Shown in pieces: positions 8,277 through 17,314 of a stretch of DNA of 64,000 bases (the first letter of the stretch is position 1; every line of letters starts with the position of its first letter). This DNA comes from Pseudanabaena cinerea FACHB-1277 (GTDB lineage Bacteria > Cyanobacteriota > Cyanobacteriia > Pseudanabaenales > Pseudanabaenaceae). A program made the translations under genes and the position numbers. The stretch lies in assembly GCF_014696345.1 (NCBI RefSeq), contig NZ_JACJPY010000005.1, forward strand, positions 53,455 to 117,454, written 5' to 3'. The notes under the pieces are model-generated. The model did no database searches. It was not told the DNA's origin and saw only the letters and a program-made list of their open reading frames with translations.

Positions 8277-10333
8277 TAACTAATCTTTTCAATATCCGCC
8301 AGATTAACGGTTAACTTCATGTGACCAAGGCGCACCGAAAACTCTCCCGAACTATTGGGAGCCGTGATGGCTTGGGCAACCTTGCCAAATTTAGGGATGC
8401 GTACCCGATCGCCGATTTTAACTAGCACCTCCACCTTCTGCTCGATAACTTCAGGCATATGCCGCTTGGTCAACTCCTCAATGCGTTGCTCTGTGCGCTG
8501 TACTGCCGCAATCTGTTCGTCGGACTGTTCGCCCTTTTGCAGTTTGCGAATGACGCGCCCCACTTCTTTTTGGGCTTGGGCGATCGCGGCTGCCACTTCC
8601 TTTTCTTGCTTCTCCCGCAATTCCTTTGCCTGCGATCGCATCTTTTCCGCCCGTTCCAAAATCTCACTATGCAGTCGTTCTGTTTCTGCTAATAAATGGG
8701 CGGCGGCGGTCGTTTTTTGGGTTTGCTCGCGGCGCTGTGCCTCCAGTTCGGCAATCACCTCATTCATTTCCGCCGAACCAATGCCCACACGGGTTTGGGC
8801 AGCATCGATAATATCCTGCGGTAAGCCCAAACGACCAGCGATCGCTAAGGCATTGGAGCGCCCTGGAATCCCCCATAGCAAATGATAGGTAGGCGCTAGG
8901 GATGCGTCATCAAACTCCACCGAGGCATTCTCAAATTTAGGATTTTGATATTTCAAAGCCTTGAGTTCGCCGAAATGGGTGGTGGCAATGGTCAGGCTTG
9001 TATGTTCGCCGAGATATTCCAATAATGCCGTAGCGATCGCACTGCCCTCTGAAGGGTCAGTACCCGCACCCACCTCATCGAGCAGCACTAACGATTGATC
9101 GGAAAGGGCATCCAGAATGCGCCCAATGCGGCGAATATGTCCTGAAAAGGTCGATAAATTTTGCTGTAGGGATTGCTCATCGCCAATATCCGCCAACACC
9201 AGATCGAACCAAGGCATTTCCACAGGCTCTCTAGCAGGGATATACATTCCCGCCTTTGCCATCAGCGCCGCTAGTCCAAAGGTTTTTAGAGTCGCGGTTT
9301 TGCCGCCCGTATTCGGGCCTGTGATTACCACCACCGCAATATCTGGGGACACTAAAATATCCACAGGAACCACCGATCGCCCCTCTTCATTACGCTCTTG
9401 CCACACCAAAAGCGGATGGCGTAACTGGCGCAACACGATCGCCTGATGTTCTTGCCTTTGACTAAAATAGGGCGGATTTGCCCCCAACCAATAGGCATAA
9501 CGCGCCTTTGCCACTGCCAGATCAATTTTGGTGACAATAATTAACAGCCTTTGCAAATCCTCCGCAATATCCGTCACCTTGGCACTCAGCGCCGCCAGAA
9601 TGATCTCAATTTGGGTCTGCTCCATCTTTTGCAATTGCCGCAAGCGATTATTGGATTGCACAATGGAGTTCGGCTCCACAAATAGGGTCATGCCCGTACT
9701 AGAAGTATCATGCACTACCCCAGGGATGCGATCGCGTTGGGGCGACTTCACCGACAACACATAGCGATCGCTGCGTTGGGTAATAATCTGCTCCTGTAAG
9801 GAATTAGCGTTGCGCTGCATAATATTTTGCAGCTTAGTAATAATTTGATCGCGTACCGCAGTTAGCTCATCCCGAATCTCTCCCAACCTTGCCGAAGCAC
9901 GATCCAACACATTGCCGCCCTCATCTATGCAGCGATAGATCTCCTGCTCCACATCAGGGTATGTCCGCAAATCGCTAGTCAAAATCTGTAAATTGGGGCA
10001 GCAGTCGGCATTATCGATCTGGCGGCGCAAATTCCTTGCCCCTGCTAGAGTGGTTGCCACTGCCCATAGTTCCGATGCTGACAGATTGCCCTGTTTCTCT
10101 GCCCTCAGCACCGCCTCCGTAATATCCTGAATCCCATCAAGGGATACCCCCGCATTTCTCTCCTCAAGGGCATAGGCTTCTTTAGTTTGGGTGAGCAGTT
10201 CCCATGTTTGCTCGTAGCGATCGGGGATCGGCAATCTTGTCGAGGCGATCGCACCCAGCTTTGTCGTTGTAAATGTGGATAAATGCTGACATAACCGATT
10301 CCATTCCAACAGTTCTAACGTCTCAGCTTGCAT
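8276..10333 (-). CDS. mutS2: MutS2 family ATPase, without Smr nuclease domain
   Basis: 685-residue MutS2 homologue. The N-terminal core/lever region (about 1-320) includes VVHDTSSTGMTLFVEP near residue 205; the ATPase follows with P-loop GPNTGGKT (339-346), the signature FSGHIRRIGRIL and Walker B LVLLDEVGAGTDPSEG; a charged coiled coil spans about 500-620. After it comes a short KOW-like segment (VKIGDRVRIPKFGKV) and the protein stops. Typical MutS2 is near 780 residues and ends in an Smr endonuclease domain with an LDLRG motif; that domain is absent here. MutS2 binds branched DNA or collided ribosomes in other bacteria. Loss of the Smr domain would remove nuclease activity, while ATPase residues look intact. 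Confidence 0.92.
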   Translation of the reverse strand: MQAETLELLEWNRLCQHLSTFTTTKLGAIASTRLPIPDRYEQTWELLTQTKEAYALEERNAGVSLDGIQDITEAVLRAEKQGNLSASELWAVATTLAGARNLRRQIDNADCCPNLQILTSDLRTYPDVEQEIYRCIDEGGNVLDRASARLGEIRDELTAVRDQIITKLQNIMQRNANSLQEQIITQRSDRYVLSVKSPQRDRIPGVVHDTSSTGMTLFVEPNSIVQSNNRLRQLQKMEQTQIEIILAALSAKVTDIAEDLQRLLIIVTKIDLAVAKARYAYWLGANPPYFSQRQEHQAIVLRQLRHPLLVWQERNEEGRSVVPVDILVSPDIAVVVITGPNTGGKTATLKTFGLAALMAKAGMYIPAREPVEMPWFDLVLADIGDEQSLQQNLSTFSGHIRRIGRILDALSDQSLVLLDEVGAGTDPSEGSAIATALLEYLGEHTSLTIATTHFGELKALKYQNPKFENASVEFDDASLAPTYHLLWGIPGRSNALAIAGRLGLPQDIIDAAQTRVGIGSAEMNEVIAELEAQRREQTQKTTAAAHLLAETERLHSEILERAEKMRSQAKELREKQEKEVAAAIAQAQKEVGRVIRKLQKGEQSDEQIAAVQRTEQRIEELTKRHMPEVIEQKVEVLVKIGDRVRIPKFGKVAQAITAPNSSGEFSVRLGHMKLTVNLADIEKIS

Positions 10334-10409
10334 GACACCTCAAAATAGACTTATTTGCATAGCAAATTACCGCGCTTAGCGTGGTAACTCGCTTATTGTC
10401 TATTGTGCC

Positions 10410-10441
10410 AAAAAAAAGACTTCCTGTGGTGAAGTCTTTGG
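10410..10441 (-). terminator. terminator of the small gene at 10446-10667
   Basis: On the minus strand AAAGACTTC pairs with GAAGTCTTT around a 7-base loop and is followed directly by eight T residues. Confidence 0.75.
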
Positions 10442-10445
10442 GGTT

Positions 10446-10667
10446 CTAGAGGCGGGATGCTAATCTTTCAAAGTCAGCTTGGGTGCTACATAGCATTTGA
10501 CTACGGCTGTCATGGGTCCGATCGCCACTCAAATTAGGGACGAGGTTACGAGCTTGCAAAGCCATATGTACTTGTAAATGCGCGACATAGTCACTCAGAT
10601 CGCTTTGCAGTTCGTTTTGCAAATTGTTGGCGTTAAATTGGGGAAAATCTAAAGATTTAATCGTCAC
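10446..10667 (-). CDS. hypothetical 73-residue protein
   Basis: Small, probably soluble protein with no recognised family. The start is the GTG at 10667, with GAGAGG ten bases upstream; a longer frame back to 10781 would run into the inserted element at 10713-10850 and is rejected. The peptide begins MTIKSLDFPQFNANNLQ and has a helical middle (ELQSDLSDYVAHLQ). A good terminator follows the stop. The neighbouring MITE-like element lies 45 bases upstream and may have displaced or replaced its promoter. Confidence 0.5.
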   Translation of the reverse strand: MTIKSLDFPQFNANNLQNELQSDLSDYVAHLQVHMALQARNLVPNLSGDRTHDSRSQMLCSTQADFERLASRL

Positions 10668-10712
10668 CGCGTTACCTCTCAATAAATATGCAAATGTTAG
10701 CGAGAAATTAAT

Positions 10713-10850
10713 AGACCTGTTGGGAAATAAGTTCAAAAAGCCTTGTAACCTAGTCACAGCAAGGGTTTGCGCGATATTCACTTAAAAAATCATAAAAGCC
10801 AATCTCTGTAAGGATTTCAGCGATATTGCTGGTTATTTCCCAACAGGTCT
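10713..10850. mobile_element. 138-bp MITE-like element with perfect 18-bp terminal inverted repeats
   Basis: The left end AGACCTGTTGGGAAATAA (10713-10730) is the exact reverse complement of the right end (10833-10850). The repeat extends one more complementary base on each side. AAT flanks both ends (10710-10712 and 10851-10853) and could be a 3-bp target duplication; a TA duplication with slightly shorter ends is equally compatible. No transposase fits in 138 bp. Inside there is a partly repeated phrase (GGGTTTGCGCGATATT and GGATTTCAGCGATATT). This is the form of a non-autonomous derivative of an insertion sequence. Its right end supplies the last base pair of the stop codon of the upstream gene. 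Confidence 0.7.
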
Positions 10851-11151
10851 AATGAATATTATTTTCGTGAAGTAAATCTTCTAGATCTTGCTGCATTAGT
10901 TGTGCAAGACGCTTGCTTGGCGTTTTCTCTATTTCCATTACGAGTTTTACTGCCTGTCCATGCCATTCTTCCTCTAGATTGGGACAAGAAAATTTATCAC
11001 GAGGTTCATCCATCCTCGCCATAGCCGATATAAAGCCTGATTTTGCTGGCAAGTTACGCTCAACTAGGCATTCAGCACCGCAGATATTGCATTCTAATGA
11101 TTTATAAGCGTTTGGCTCAGTAATAAAAAATCCATATCCTTTAATTTTCAT
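10849..11151 (-). CDS. hypothetical protein with a CxxC motif
   Basis: A 100-residue soluble protein of unknown function. Residues 20-30 read LECNICGAECLV, which looks like half of a zinc knuckle; a further cysteine lies in DKFSCPNLEEEWHG near residue 56. The C-terminus is acidic and helical (QLMQQDLEDLLHENNIH). The TAG stop straddles the end of the MITE-like element at 10713-10850. If the element and one AAT are removed, the frame would end at the same residue with TAA, so the insertion has probably not changed the protein. Confidence 0.55.
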   Translation of the reverse strand: MKIKGYGFFITEPNAYKSLECNICGAECLVERNLPAKSGFISAMARMDEPRDKFSCPNLEEEWHGQAVKLVMEIEKTPSKRLAQLMQQDLEDLLHENNIH

Positions 11152-11479
11152 ATATCCCCCTTGATTGAGACTTGGAGTTTAGTCATAATAATATACCTAA
11201 TACTTAATACAGACTTGTGGATATGTCTTTTGATATAGAAAGTATCATACAGCCATAATCAGCAGATCTACCTATACAAGAACCTTAATCTTTTGACTTA
11301 TTACTTAATAATTATGAATTTTTTAAAATCAAGAGATCTACGCTTAGCAATGCTTCCTTTTTTTCTTAGTTCGATCTTGGTTTAGATTTTATACTCCCTT
11401 CCCATTCTAAAAATAGACATTAAAAAATAACAGTGCATCGCTTTGTACTGTTAATGCTTGGCTGGGAAGTAAATATGAA
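11152..11479. other. AT-rich intergenic region, nothing recognised
   Basis: No supported frame, repeat or hairpin on either strand. It holds the upstream region of the gene at 10849-11151 and the 3' flank of tRNA-Lys. Confidence 0.4.
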
Positions 11480-11551
11480 TGGGTGACCTGGGATTCGAAC
11501 CCAGGGCCAGCGGATTAAGAGTCCGATGCGCTACCACTGCGCCAGTCACCC
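11480..11551 (-). tRNA. tRNA-Lys (anticodon CTT)
   Basis: The minus strand folds into a cloverleaf: acceptor GGGTGAC/GTCACCC, D arm GCGC/GCGC, anticodon loop CTCTTAA giving CTT, and a T arm with the universal GGTTCGAATCC. The outermost anticodon-stem pair is a mismatch. The discriminator base is A and the CCA end is not encoded. Confidence 0.95.
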
Positions 11552-11645
11552 TTGCTGCTCAAAGAGTGATTTGTATGATAGCAAATGTTTGGCATAATTG
11601 CTAACAAAATTTTTAATTGTTTTTTTAATTGGTTTTACTTTGGCT

Positions 11646-14108
11646 CTAAATCGGATAAATTTTGATGGGGAGTAGGCGGATCAGGATTTGACCGAGGCGA
11701 TAGGCTTGGGTGTCATACATCGGTAACTCGATCGCCGCAGGGAGGCTGTCCATAAAGCGCCGCGCTAAATCTAGGTCACAGCCCGAAATATTTTTAAGCT
11801 TGTTACCCGCATCTAGCAACACACTAGAATTAAGGGGGGGCTTGGCTCGCAATTGCCAACGTTTGGGTAAGTGCAAGTTGCCTAGCTCGATGCGCCTTAG
11901 CCCCGAAATAGAGGCGAGAACGGTGAGGCGATCGCCCACATTCATCACCTCATCATCGGAGGGCATAAAAAAGTCAGAAACCCCATCGGCTTTGGGCTTA
12001 GCTTTTTTGAGATACACGGGGACAACAGTATACCCATAGGCAATTTGTGAGAGATTTTTACCCACTAGCGTATCATCGGCGCTAATTTCGTATTCAGCGA
12101 CTAAGACTGTGCGTTGATTGAGGCGAAATAGGCTGAGCATATTTTCACCAAAGGCTGCCCCCGCAAATGCCTCAGCCGATAGGGCATAGGCACAGAAGGA
12201 TTGGGAACTGGGGAGTAGTTCGGAAAGGTTTTCGCTGAAGTAGCGATCGTAGGTGCGGATCGCGAGGTTGATCGGTTGTTGCTGATGTTTGTTTGCCTCC
12301 CGCGCAAGTAAAGCTGCTTCTAGATTGAGCATTTGGTCATCAGTGACAGATATGACGCTCTTGGCTTTACTCAGGTTAGCTTTACTAAGTTCTTGGATAA
12401 TATTGCCTGTCATCCAAGGTACTTTGGTGATCAGATCGCTATCGTGGGGATTTTCGCTAACGATGATCATTGGCATTTTTAGTTTGAATAGGAGATCGGC
12501 AATCCTCTGCCCAAGGCGACCAAAGCCAATTAAAACGATGTGATCGCGGGTGGGTAGGGGCAGCGATCGCTTAAAAAATTCAAACTTAGAACTTAGAATT
12601 TGATCGGCAATCAAACCCACAATCCCCAGCAAAAACAGTAAACTCACCAAGGTGATCGATAGACAATAGATGACGATCCAAAACGGCACTTTATCCTCTT
12701 CCAGTCCACCAAAAACATCACCAAATCCTCCTAACAGTAAAACCATACTTGCCGAAATTGCTTTTTGCCATGAGATATTCGGCACATTGGTAAAAAGGAC
12801 TATGGCACTAATTACCCAGAGCAGAAAGGCAGTAATGAGCCCCCAAAAAACTAATTGACGCGATCGCTCAGATTTAAACCAAGTTTTGAGCTTACGCCAT
12901 TGGGTTTGCCAAAAAACAGCTTGGTTGATCCTGCCGACTATTTGCCGAAGTCTCTGCCAAGGGGATAATGGAGCCGCAATAAACTCAACGTTACGCTGTT
13001 GGGTGGTCATCAAGTCCTGATCCACGCATTCGATAAAGGCGATTTTGTCACCGACCTGCATAACTTGCTCTGGCTGCCATTGAAAAAATAGGCGATCGTT
13101 AGCTTGTCCTGAAATGCTCAGCATTCGCGAATTTTTTTTGTGGAGTAGGTAGGCAGGGGTTCGCAAAAAGCGGTAATTGTCATCGGTAAGGGTGCATTCG
13201 ACAACCCGCAATTTACGATCACCGATCTGAAATAGTCCCAGAGTGCCTTCACCAATCCCTGCTACCGCAAAAGCCGCCGCAGGTAGATCTACGGGATCGA
13301 GAGCCACAAAATTACCTAGCTGTTCCTTTAGTAGTTGATTGAGATTTTGGCGCGATGAACGTACAACTATATGCAAGCTAGGATTGAGGCGACGGGCAGT
13401 GATTGCCGCTTCAATATTCACATTTTCATTACTCGTCACCAATAGAATCGCTCGACAGTCATGAATACCCGCTTTGCTCAATACATCAGAACGGCGGCAG
13501 TCACCAATAATAATTTCTTGATCTAGTAATTCGGCAAAATTATCAAATTCCGTAAGCTCAGGCTGAACTCGATCAACTGCACAGATCTTTACCGAATATT
13601 CGCGATAGGCAAACTTATGTAAATTAAAAACCGCGTGTTGACCGAGGCTACCTAGTCCGCAAACAATGAAGCGATCGCAAATTACTGATTTTTCCTCTGG
13701 TTCTTTGACTGGTGCTGCGGCTTGATTGAGGGCATAGTCATCCGATTCTACGCCCGATGATTTTGCAAGTGTCGCATCTGAATATCTGCCCAAAGGTTCA
13801 GCCAATGGGTTATTACTACCTATACTGTGATGGGATAGTTGAATTAATTCTATCCATTCAGGTAAAGGCTGTCCATAGAAAAATCCATAAACCCTTACGG
13901 CATCGTATTTGCGAATGTCAAAATCTTGAAAATCGTGAGAACAATCCTGAAAGCATTGTTTAACCGACTGCATCAATAACTGGCGCTCGCCAAAATAGGT
14001 AGACTCCAGCAAAATGTGCAGTTCTTTACGCTTTTGTCTGACTGTGACATTTACTTTTATATTTGAGTCAAGCAAACAATTTTTGAGCAGCAGAGCAAGC
14101 GATCTCAT
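11646..14108 (-). CDS. ion-channel-like protein with two TrkA-N (RCK) domains
   Basis: An 820-residue protein. Residues about 150-380 form a first NAD-binding TrkA-N/RCK unit (IVCGLGSLGQHAVF; acidic CAVDR after strand 2). Residues about 405-520 hold two or three membrane helices with an intervening loop LLLGGFGDVFGG that looks like a degenerate potassium pore filter. A second TrkA-N unit begins with HIVLIGFGRLGQRIADL and is followed by a TrkA-C-like part. The layout resembles Castor/Pollux-type and other RCK-gated channels, with a large soluble N-terminal RCK half in front of the pore. Potassium or another cation is the likely ion. It ends about 95 bases from tRNA-Lys and is transcribed as a single gene. 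Confidence 0.75.
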   Translation of the reverse strand: MRSLALLLKNCLLDSNIKVNVTVRQKRKELHILLESTYFGERQLLMQSVKQCFQDCSHDFQDFDIRKYDAVRVYGFFYGQPLPEWIELIQLSHHSIGSNNPLAEPLGRYSDATLAKSSGVESDDYALNQAAAPVKEPEEKSVICDRFIVCGLGSLGQHAVFNLHKFAYREYSVKICAVDRVQPELTEFDNFAELLDQEIIIGDCRRSDVLSKAGIHDCRAILLVTSNENVNIEAAITARRLNPSLHIVVRSSRQNLNQLLKEQLGNFVALDPVDLPAAAFAVAGIGEGTLGLFQIGDRKLRVVECTLTDDNYRFLRTPAYLLHKKNSRMLSISGQANDRLFFQWQPEQVMQVGDKIAFIECVDQDLMTTQQRNVEFIAAPLSPWQRLRQIVGRINQAVFWQTQWRKLKTWFKSERSRQLVFWGLITAFLLWVISAIVLFTNVPNISWQKAISASMVLLLGGFGDVFGGLEEDKVPFWIVIYCLSITLVSLLFLLGIVGLIADQILSSKFEFFKRSLPLPTRDHIVLIGFGRLGQRIADLLFKLKMPMIIVSENPHDSDLITKVPWMTGNIIQELSKANLSKAKSVISVTDDQMLNLEAALLAREANKHQQQPINLAIRTYDRYFSENLSELLPSSQSFCAYALSAEAFAGAAFGENMLSLFRLNQRTVLVAEYEISADDTLVGKNLSQIAYGYTVVPVYLKKAKPKADGVSDFFMPSDDEVMNVGDRLTVLASISGLRRIELGNLHLPKRWQLRAKPPLNSSVLLDAGNKLKNISGCDLDLARRFMDSLPAAIELPMYDTQAYRLGQILIRLLPIKIYPI

Positions 14109-14431
14109 TCCTTAAGGGCTTGATTAAATAGGGCTTGGAGGTAGAATTTTCATCATAAACCACAAAGATTAATAAAAGATTAAGCACCTAATAATTTGTA
14201 TTGTTGTTAGATCCCGACACAGTTAACTTTTGTAATAAAAAGACAGTAATAATTCAATATCTTGAATCCTAAATCTATAATAGGAACCATAGCGGTTTTC
14301 AAATCAGTTCTTACTCAACTGAAAACAGAACTCAAAATAGAAACTGAACCCTAATAATGGTTTTTAGTTTTCATTCTGCCCTAGACCAAGTGAAGACCGC
14401 TATAGGCGAAGTAGCTTTGGAGGTTAAACAA
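14109..14431. other. upstream region of pflB
   Basis: AT-rich leader between the divergent channel gene and pflB. A weak in-frame ATG at 14357 has no Shine-Dalgarno. A TGGAGG at 14418-14422 precedes the ATG at 14432. No clear regulator site seen. Confidence 0.4.
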
Positions 14432-16660
14432 ATGTATGTTGAATGGCAAGGTTTTTCAGAAGGTATTTGGGAACGAGAGATTAACGTCAGAGACTTTATT
14501 CAAAGGAACTATACGCCCTATGCAGGGGATAGCGGCTTTTTGGAGTCTGTCACCCCAAGAACGCAACAACTTTGGCAAGAAGTCTCCGAATTAATGCGTC
14601 AAGAGAGAGAAAAGGGGGTTCTCGATGCTGACACTAAAATTCCCACTTCCATTACTGCCCATGATGCGGGCTACATCAATCGCGAACTAGAGCAAATTGT
14701 GGGCTTGCAGACCGATCAGCCCCTCAAACGCGCCATTATGCCCTATGGTGGCATTCGTGTGGTCAAGGCAGGTTTAGAAGCCTATGGCTATGCACTTGAT
14801 CCGCAAACGGAAGAAATTTTTTCTAAATATCGCAAAACCCATAATGACGGTGTATTCGATGCCTATACTAGCGAAATGCGAAAGGCTAGGCGATCGGGTA
14901 TCATTACAGGACTGCCCGATGCCTATGGGCGTGGGCGAATCATCGGCGACTATCGCCGTGTGGCACTTTACGGTTGCGATCGCCTGATCGATGACAAGAA
15001 GCATCAGCAGGAATCCCTTGAAGTTGATGTGATCGATGAAAATATCATTCGTCTGCGCGAAGAGATTTCTGAACAAATTCGCGCCCTGTTTGAACTAAAG
15101 GAAATGGCAGCCAAATATGGCTTTAACATTGGTCGGCCTGCGGCAAATGCCCGTGAAGCTGTGCAGTGGCTGTATTTTGCCTATCTTGGAGCCGTCAAGG
15201 AACAAAACGGCGCAGCCATGTCCCTCGGTCGCGTTTCCACATTCCTTGATATTTATTTTGAACGGGACTTGCAAAAAGGCGCGATTACCGAAATAGAACT
15301 GCAAGAATTAATTGATCATTTCGTAATGAAATTGCGGATGGTTAGATTCTTGAGAACTCCTGATTACAATGCCCTATTTTCAGGCGATCCCACATGGGTA
15401 ACAGAAGTAATCGGCGGCATGAGTGCCGATGGTCGGACGCTAGTCACCAAGAATAGTTTCCGCTTCCTGCATACTCTAAACACCTTGGGCGCGGCTCCTG
15501 AGCCTAATTTAACCGTGCTGTGGTCAGAACATCTGCCTGAAGACTTTAAACAGTTCTGTGCCAAAGTCTCCAGCGACACCAGTTCCATCCAGTATGAAAA
15601 TGATGATCTGATGCGTCCCACCTATGGCGATGACTATGCGATCGCCTGTTGTGTGTCGGTGATGCGAATTGGGAAGCAGATGCAGTTTTTTGGCGCAAGG
15701 GTCAACCTCGCAAAGACTCTGCTCTATGCAATCAATGGTGGTCGCGATGAAAAGTCTGGCGATCAAATCGCCCCCCACTTTGCCCCGATTACTGGTGAAT
15801 ATTTGGACTATGGCGAAGTCACCGAACGTCTGCACCAAATGATGGCATGGTTGGCGCGTCTCTATGTCAATACTTTGAATGTGATCCACTATATGCACGA
15901 CAAGTATTGCTACGAGCGCATCGAAATGGCACTGCACGATCGCGATGTCTATCGCACAATGGCTTGCGGCATTGCTGGTTTATCAGTAGTTGCCGATTCT
16001 CTCTCGGCTATTAAATACGCCAAGGTCAAGGTCATTCGCGATGAAAAGGGCTTGGCGATCGATTATGTTACCGAAGGCGAATATCCCCAATACGGCAATA
16101 ATGACGATCGTGTGGATAGCATTGCCAGTGAATTGGTTTCGCGCTTTATGAATGAAATCCGTAAGCAAAAGACCTATCGAGGCGCAACCGCCACCCAATC
16201 GGTGCTAACGATCACTTCCAATGTGGTCTATGGCAAGAAGACAGGTAGCACGCCCGATGGACGCAAAGCTGGTGAACCCTTTGCCCCAGGCGCAAACCCC
16301 ATGCATGGAAGAGACTGCTGCGGCGCGATCGCATCTTTATCTTCCGTTGCCAAACTGCCCTACAGCGATTGTCAAGATGGTATTTCCAATACCTTCTCGA
16401 TTGTGCCTGCGGCGCTCGGCAGACAGGAAAGCGATCGCATTAACAATCTGGTCGGTCTGCTCGATGGCTACTTCCACGATGGCGGACACCACATTAATGT
16501 TAACGCCCTCAACCGTGACACCTTACTAGATGCAATGGATCATCCTGAAAATTATCCCCAGCTAACCATCCGTGTTTCGGGCTACGCGGTCAACTTCATC
16601 AAGCTCACCCGTGAGCAGCAGATGGATGTAATTAAACGCACGTTCCACGAAAGGGTATAA
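14432..16660 (+). CDS. pflB: pyruvate formate-lyase (formate C-acetyltransferase)
   Basis: Glycyl-radical enzyme that converts pyruvate and CoA to acetyl-CoA and formate in anoxic metabolism. Sequence shows the catalytic adjacent cysteines in [20 protein letters not shown] (codons 15647-15652) and the radical glycine in RVSGYAVNF (codon 16580-16582) near the C-terminus, followed by [18 protein letters not shown], typical for PflB. About 742 residues from the ATG at 14432, chosen for its TGGAGG nine bases upstream and for fit to the E. coli N-terminus (WQGF near residue 5); an ATG at 14357 would add 25 residues. No activating enzyme PflA or formate transporter lies next to it. Terminator at 16673. 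PflB is found in only some cyanobacteria and would serve dark fermentation here. Confidence 0.95.
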   Translation: MYVEWQGFSEGIWEREINVRDFIQRNYTPYAGDSGFLESVTPRTQQLWQEVSELMRQEREKGVLDADTKIPTSITAHDAGYINRELEQIVGLQTDQPLKRAIMPYGGIRVVKAGLEAYGYALDPQTEEIFSKYRKTHNDGVFDAYTSEMRKARRSGIITGLPDAYGRGRIIGDYRRVALYGCDRLIDDKKHQQESLEVDVIDENIIRLREEISEQIRALFELKEMAAKYGFNIGRPAANAREAVQWLYFAYLGAVKEQNGAAMSLGRVSTFLDIYFERDLQKGAITEIELQELIDHFVMKLRMVRFLRTPDYNALFSGDPTWVTEVIGGMSADGRTLVTKNSFRFLHTLNTLGAAPEPNLTVLWSEHLPEDFKQFCAKVSSDTSSIQYENDDLMRPTYGDDYAIACCVSVMRIGKQMQFFGARVNLAKTLLYAINGGRDEKSGDQIAPHFAPITGEYLDYGEVTERLHQMMAWLARLYVNTLNVIHYMHDKYCYERIEMALHDRDVYRTMACGIAGLSVVADSLSAIKYAKVKVIRDEKGLAIDYVTEGEYPQYGNNDDRVDSIASELVSRFMNEIRKQKTYRGATATQSVLTITSNVVYGKKTGSTPDGRKAGEPFAPGANPMHGRDCCGAIASLSSVAKLPYSDCQDGISNTFSIVPAALGRQESDRINNLVGLLDGYFHDGGHHINVNALNRDTLLDAMDHPENYPQLTIRVSGYAVNFIKLTREQQMDVIKRTFHERV

Positions 16661-16672
16661 AATGACATAAAT

Positions 16673-16705
16673 AGCAAAGCCTCCTGCTTAGCGGGAGGCT
16701 TTGCT
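16673..16705 (+). terminator. pflB terminator
   Basis: Inverted repeat GCAAAGCCTCC / GGAGGCTTTGC with a short loop, 13 bases after the pflB stop. Confidence 0.75.
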
Positions 16706-16741
16706 TTGAGGTTTGTTTATTGCAATTAAGGAATTTTGCCC

Positions 16742-17314
16742 ATGCTTGTCCCGCCCATGACCATGATCGACTTTTTTAAAAAGAGTGAGGGTGTATGGTT
16801 GATCCATCGCACTGTCCATCATTTTGATGCGGTTGCCGATGAGTCGGGCGATTCCAAAATTCATGTCAATCTGGTGGGTAAGGGTGACGAACGGGTGCAA
16901 AAAATTTGCCTAGATCAGGGGATTGACGCGGCGATCGCTGCCTGTGGTGCCAGTTTCATGTGGCAACCCCACGAAGAAGGCAGTCAAGAGCCGAACCCAG
17001 AGCAAGCGGCGATATTGGTGGATATTCCCGATGATGTCACAGGGCGATCGGGCAAACTGCTACGCAATCAAGGTTATGTGGAGAAAATTCCTGTGGTTAG
17101 CCGCTATTGGTTTGGCGATGATGGTATTTTAACCATTGATACGGAATACGATCAAAATCAAGGACAGGAGCGGTGCTGGTTTTTGACCGACGATTTTCGG
17201 GTACGCGCTAGCACAGTCCGCATGAATAATGGCATATACTTGATGACTTACTGTTCAGAACGGCGCATGGTCAGTGAGCAGGACTTAGTGGCAATGGTAC
17301 AAAGATTCCTATGA
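16742..17314 (+). CDS. phycobiliprotein chromophore lyase, CpcS/CpeS family
   Basis: A 190-residue S-type bilin lyase that attaches phycocyanobilin or a related bilin to a cysteine of a phycobiliprotein. Family signs: MIDFFKKSEGVWLIHRTVHH at the N-terminus, the lipocalin-like fold pattern RYWFGDDGILTI, and the C-terminal YLMTYCSERRM. Start at ATG 16742 fits AAGGA nine bases upstream; ATGs at 16757 and 16763 are alternatives. Which subgroup (CpcS, CpcU or CpeS) cannot be told by eye, so no symbol is given. Its stop overlaps the ureD start (ATGA at 17311-17314), so the lyase and the urease genes are likely co-transcribed, which is an unusual pairing of pigment and nitrogen genes. Confidence 0.83.
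   Translation: MLVPPMTMIDFFKKSEGVWLIHRTVHHFDAVADESGDSKIHVNLVGKGDERVQKICLDQGIDAAIAACGASFMWQPHEEGSQEPNPEQAAILVDIPDDVTGRSGKLLRNQGYVEKIPVVSRYWFGDDGILTIDTEYDQNQGQERCWFLTDDFRVRASTVRMNNGIYLMTYCSERRMVSEQDLVAMVQRFL

Noticed and set aside
10668..10781. N-terminal extension of the 73-residue gene
   Set aside because: These codons lie largely inside the MITE-like element; GTG 10667 has a ribosome site.
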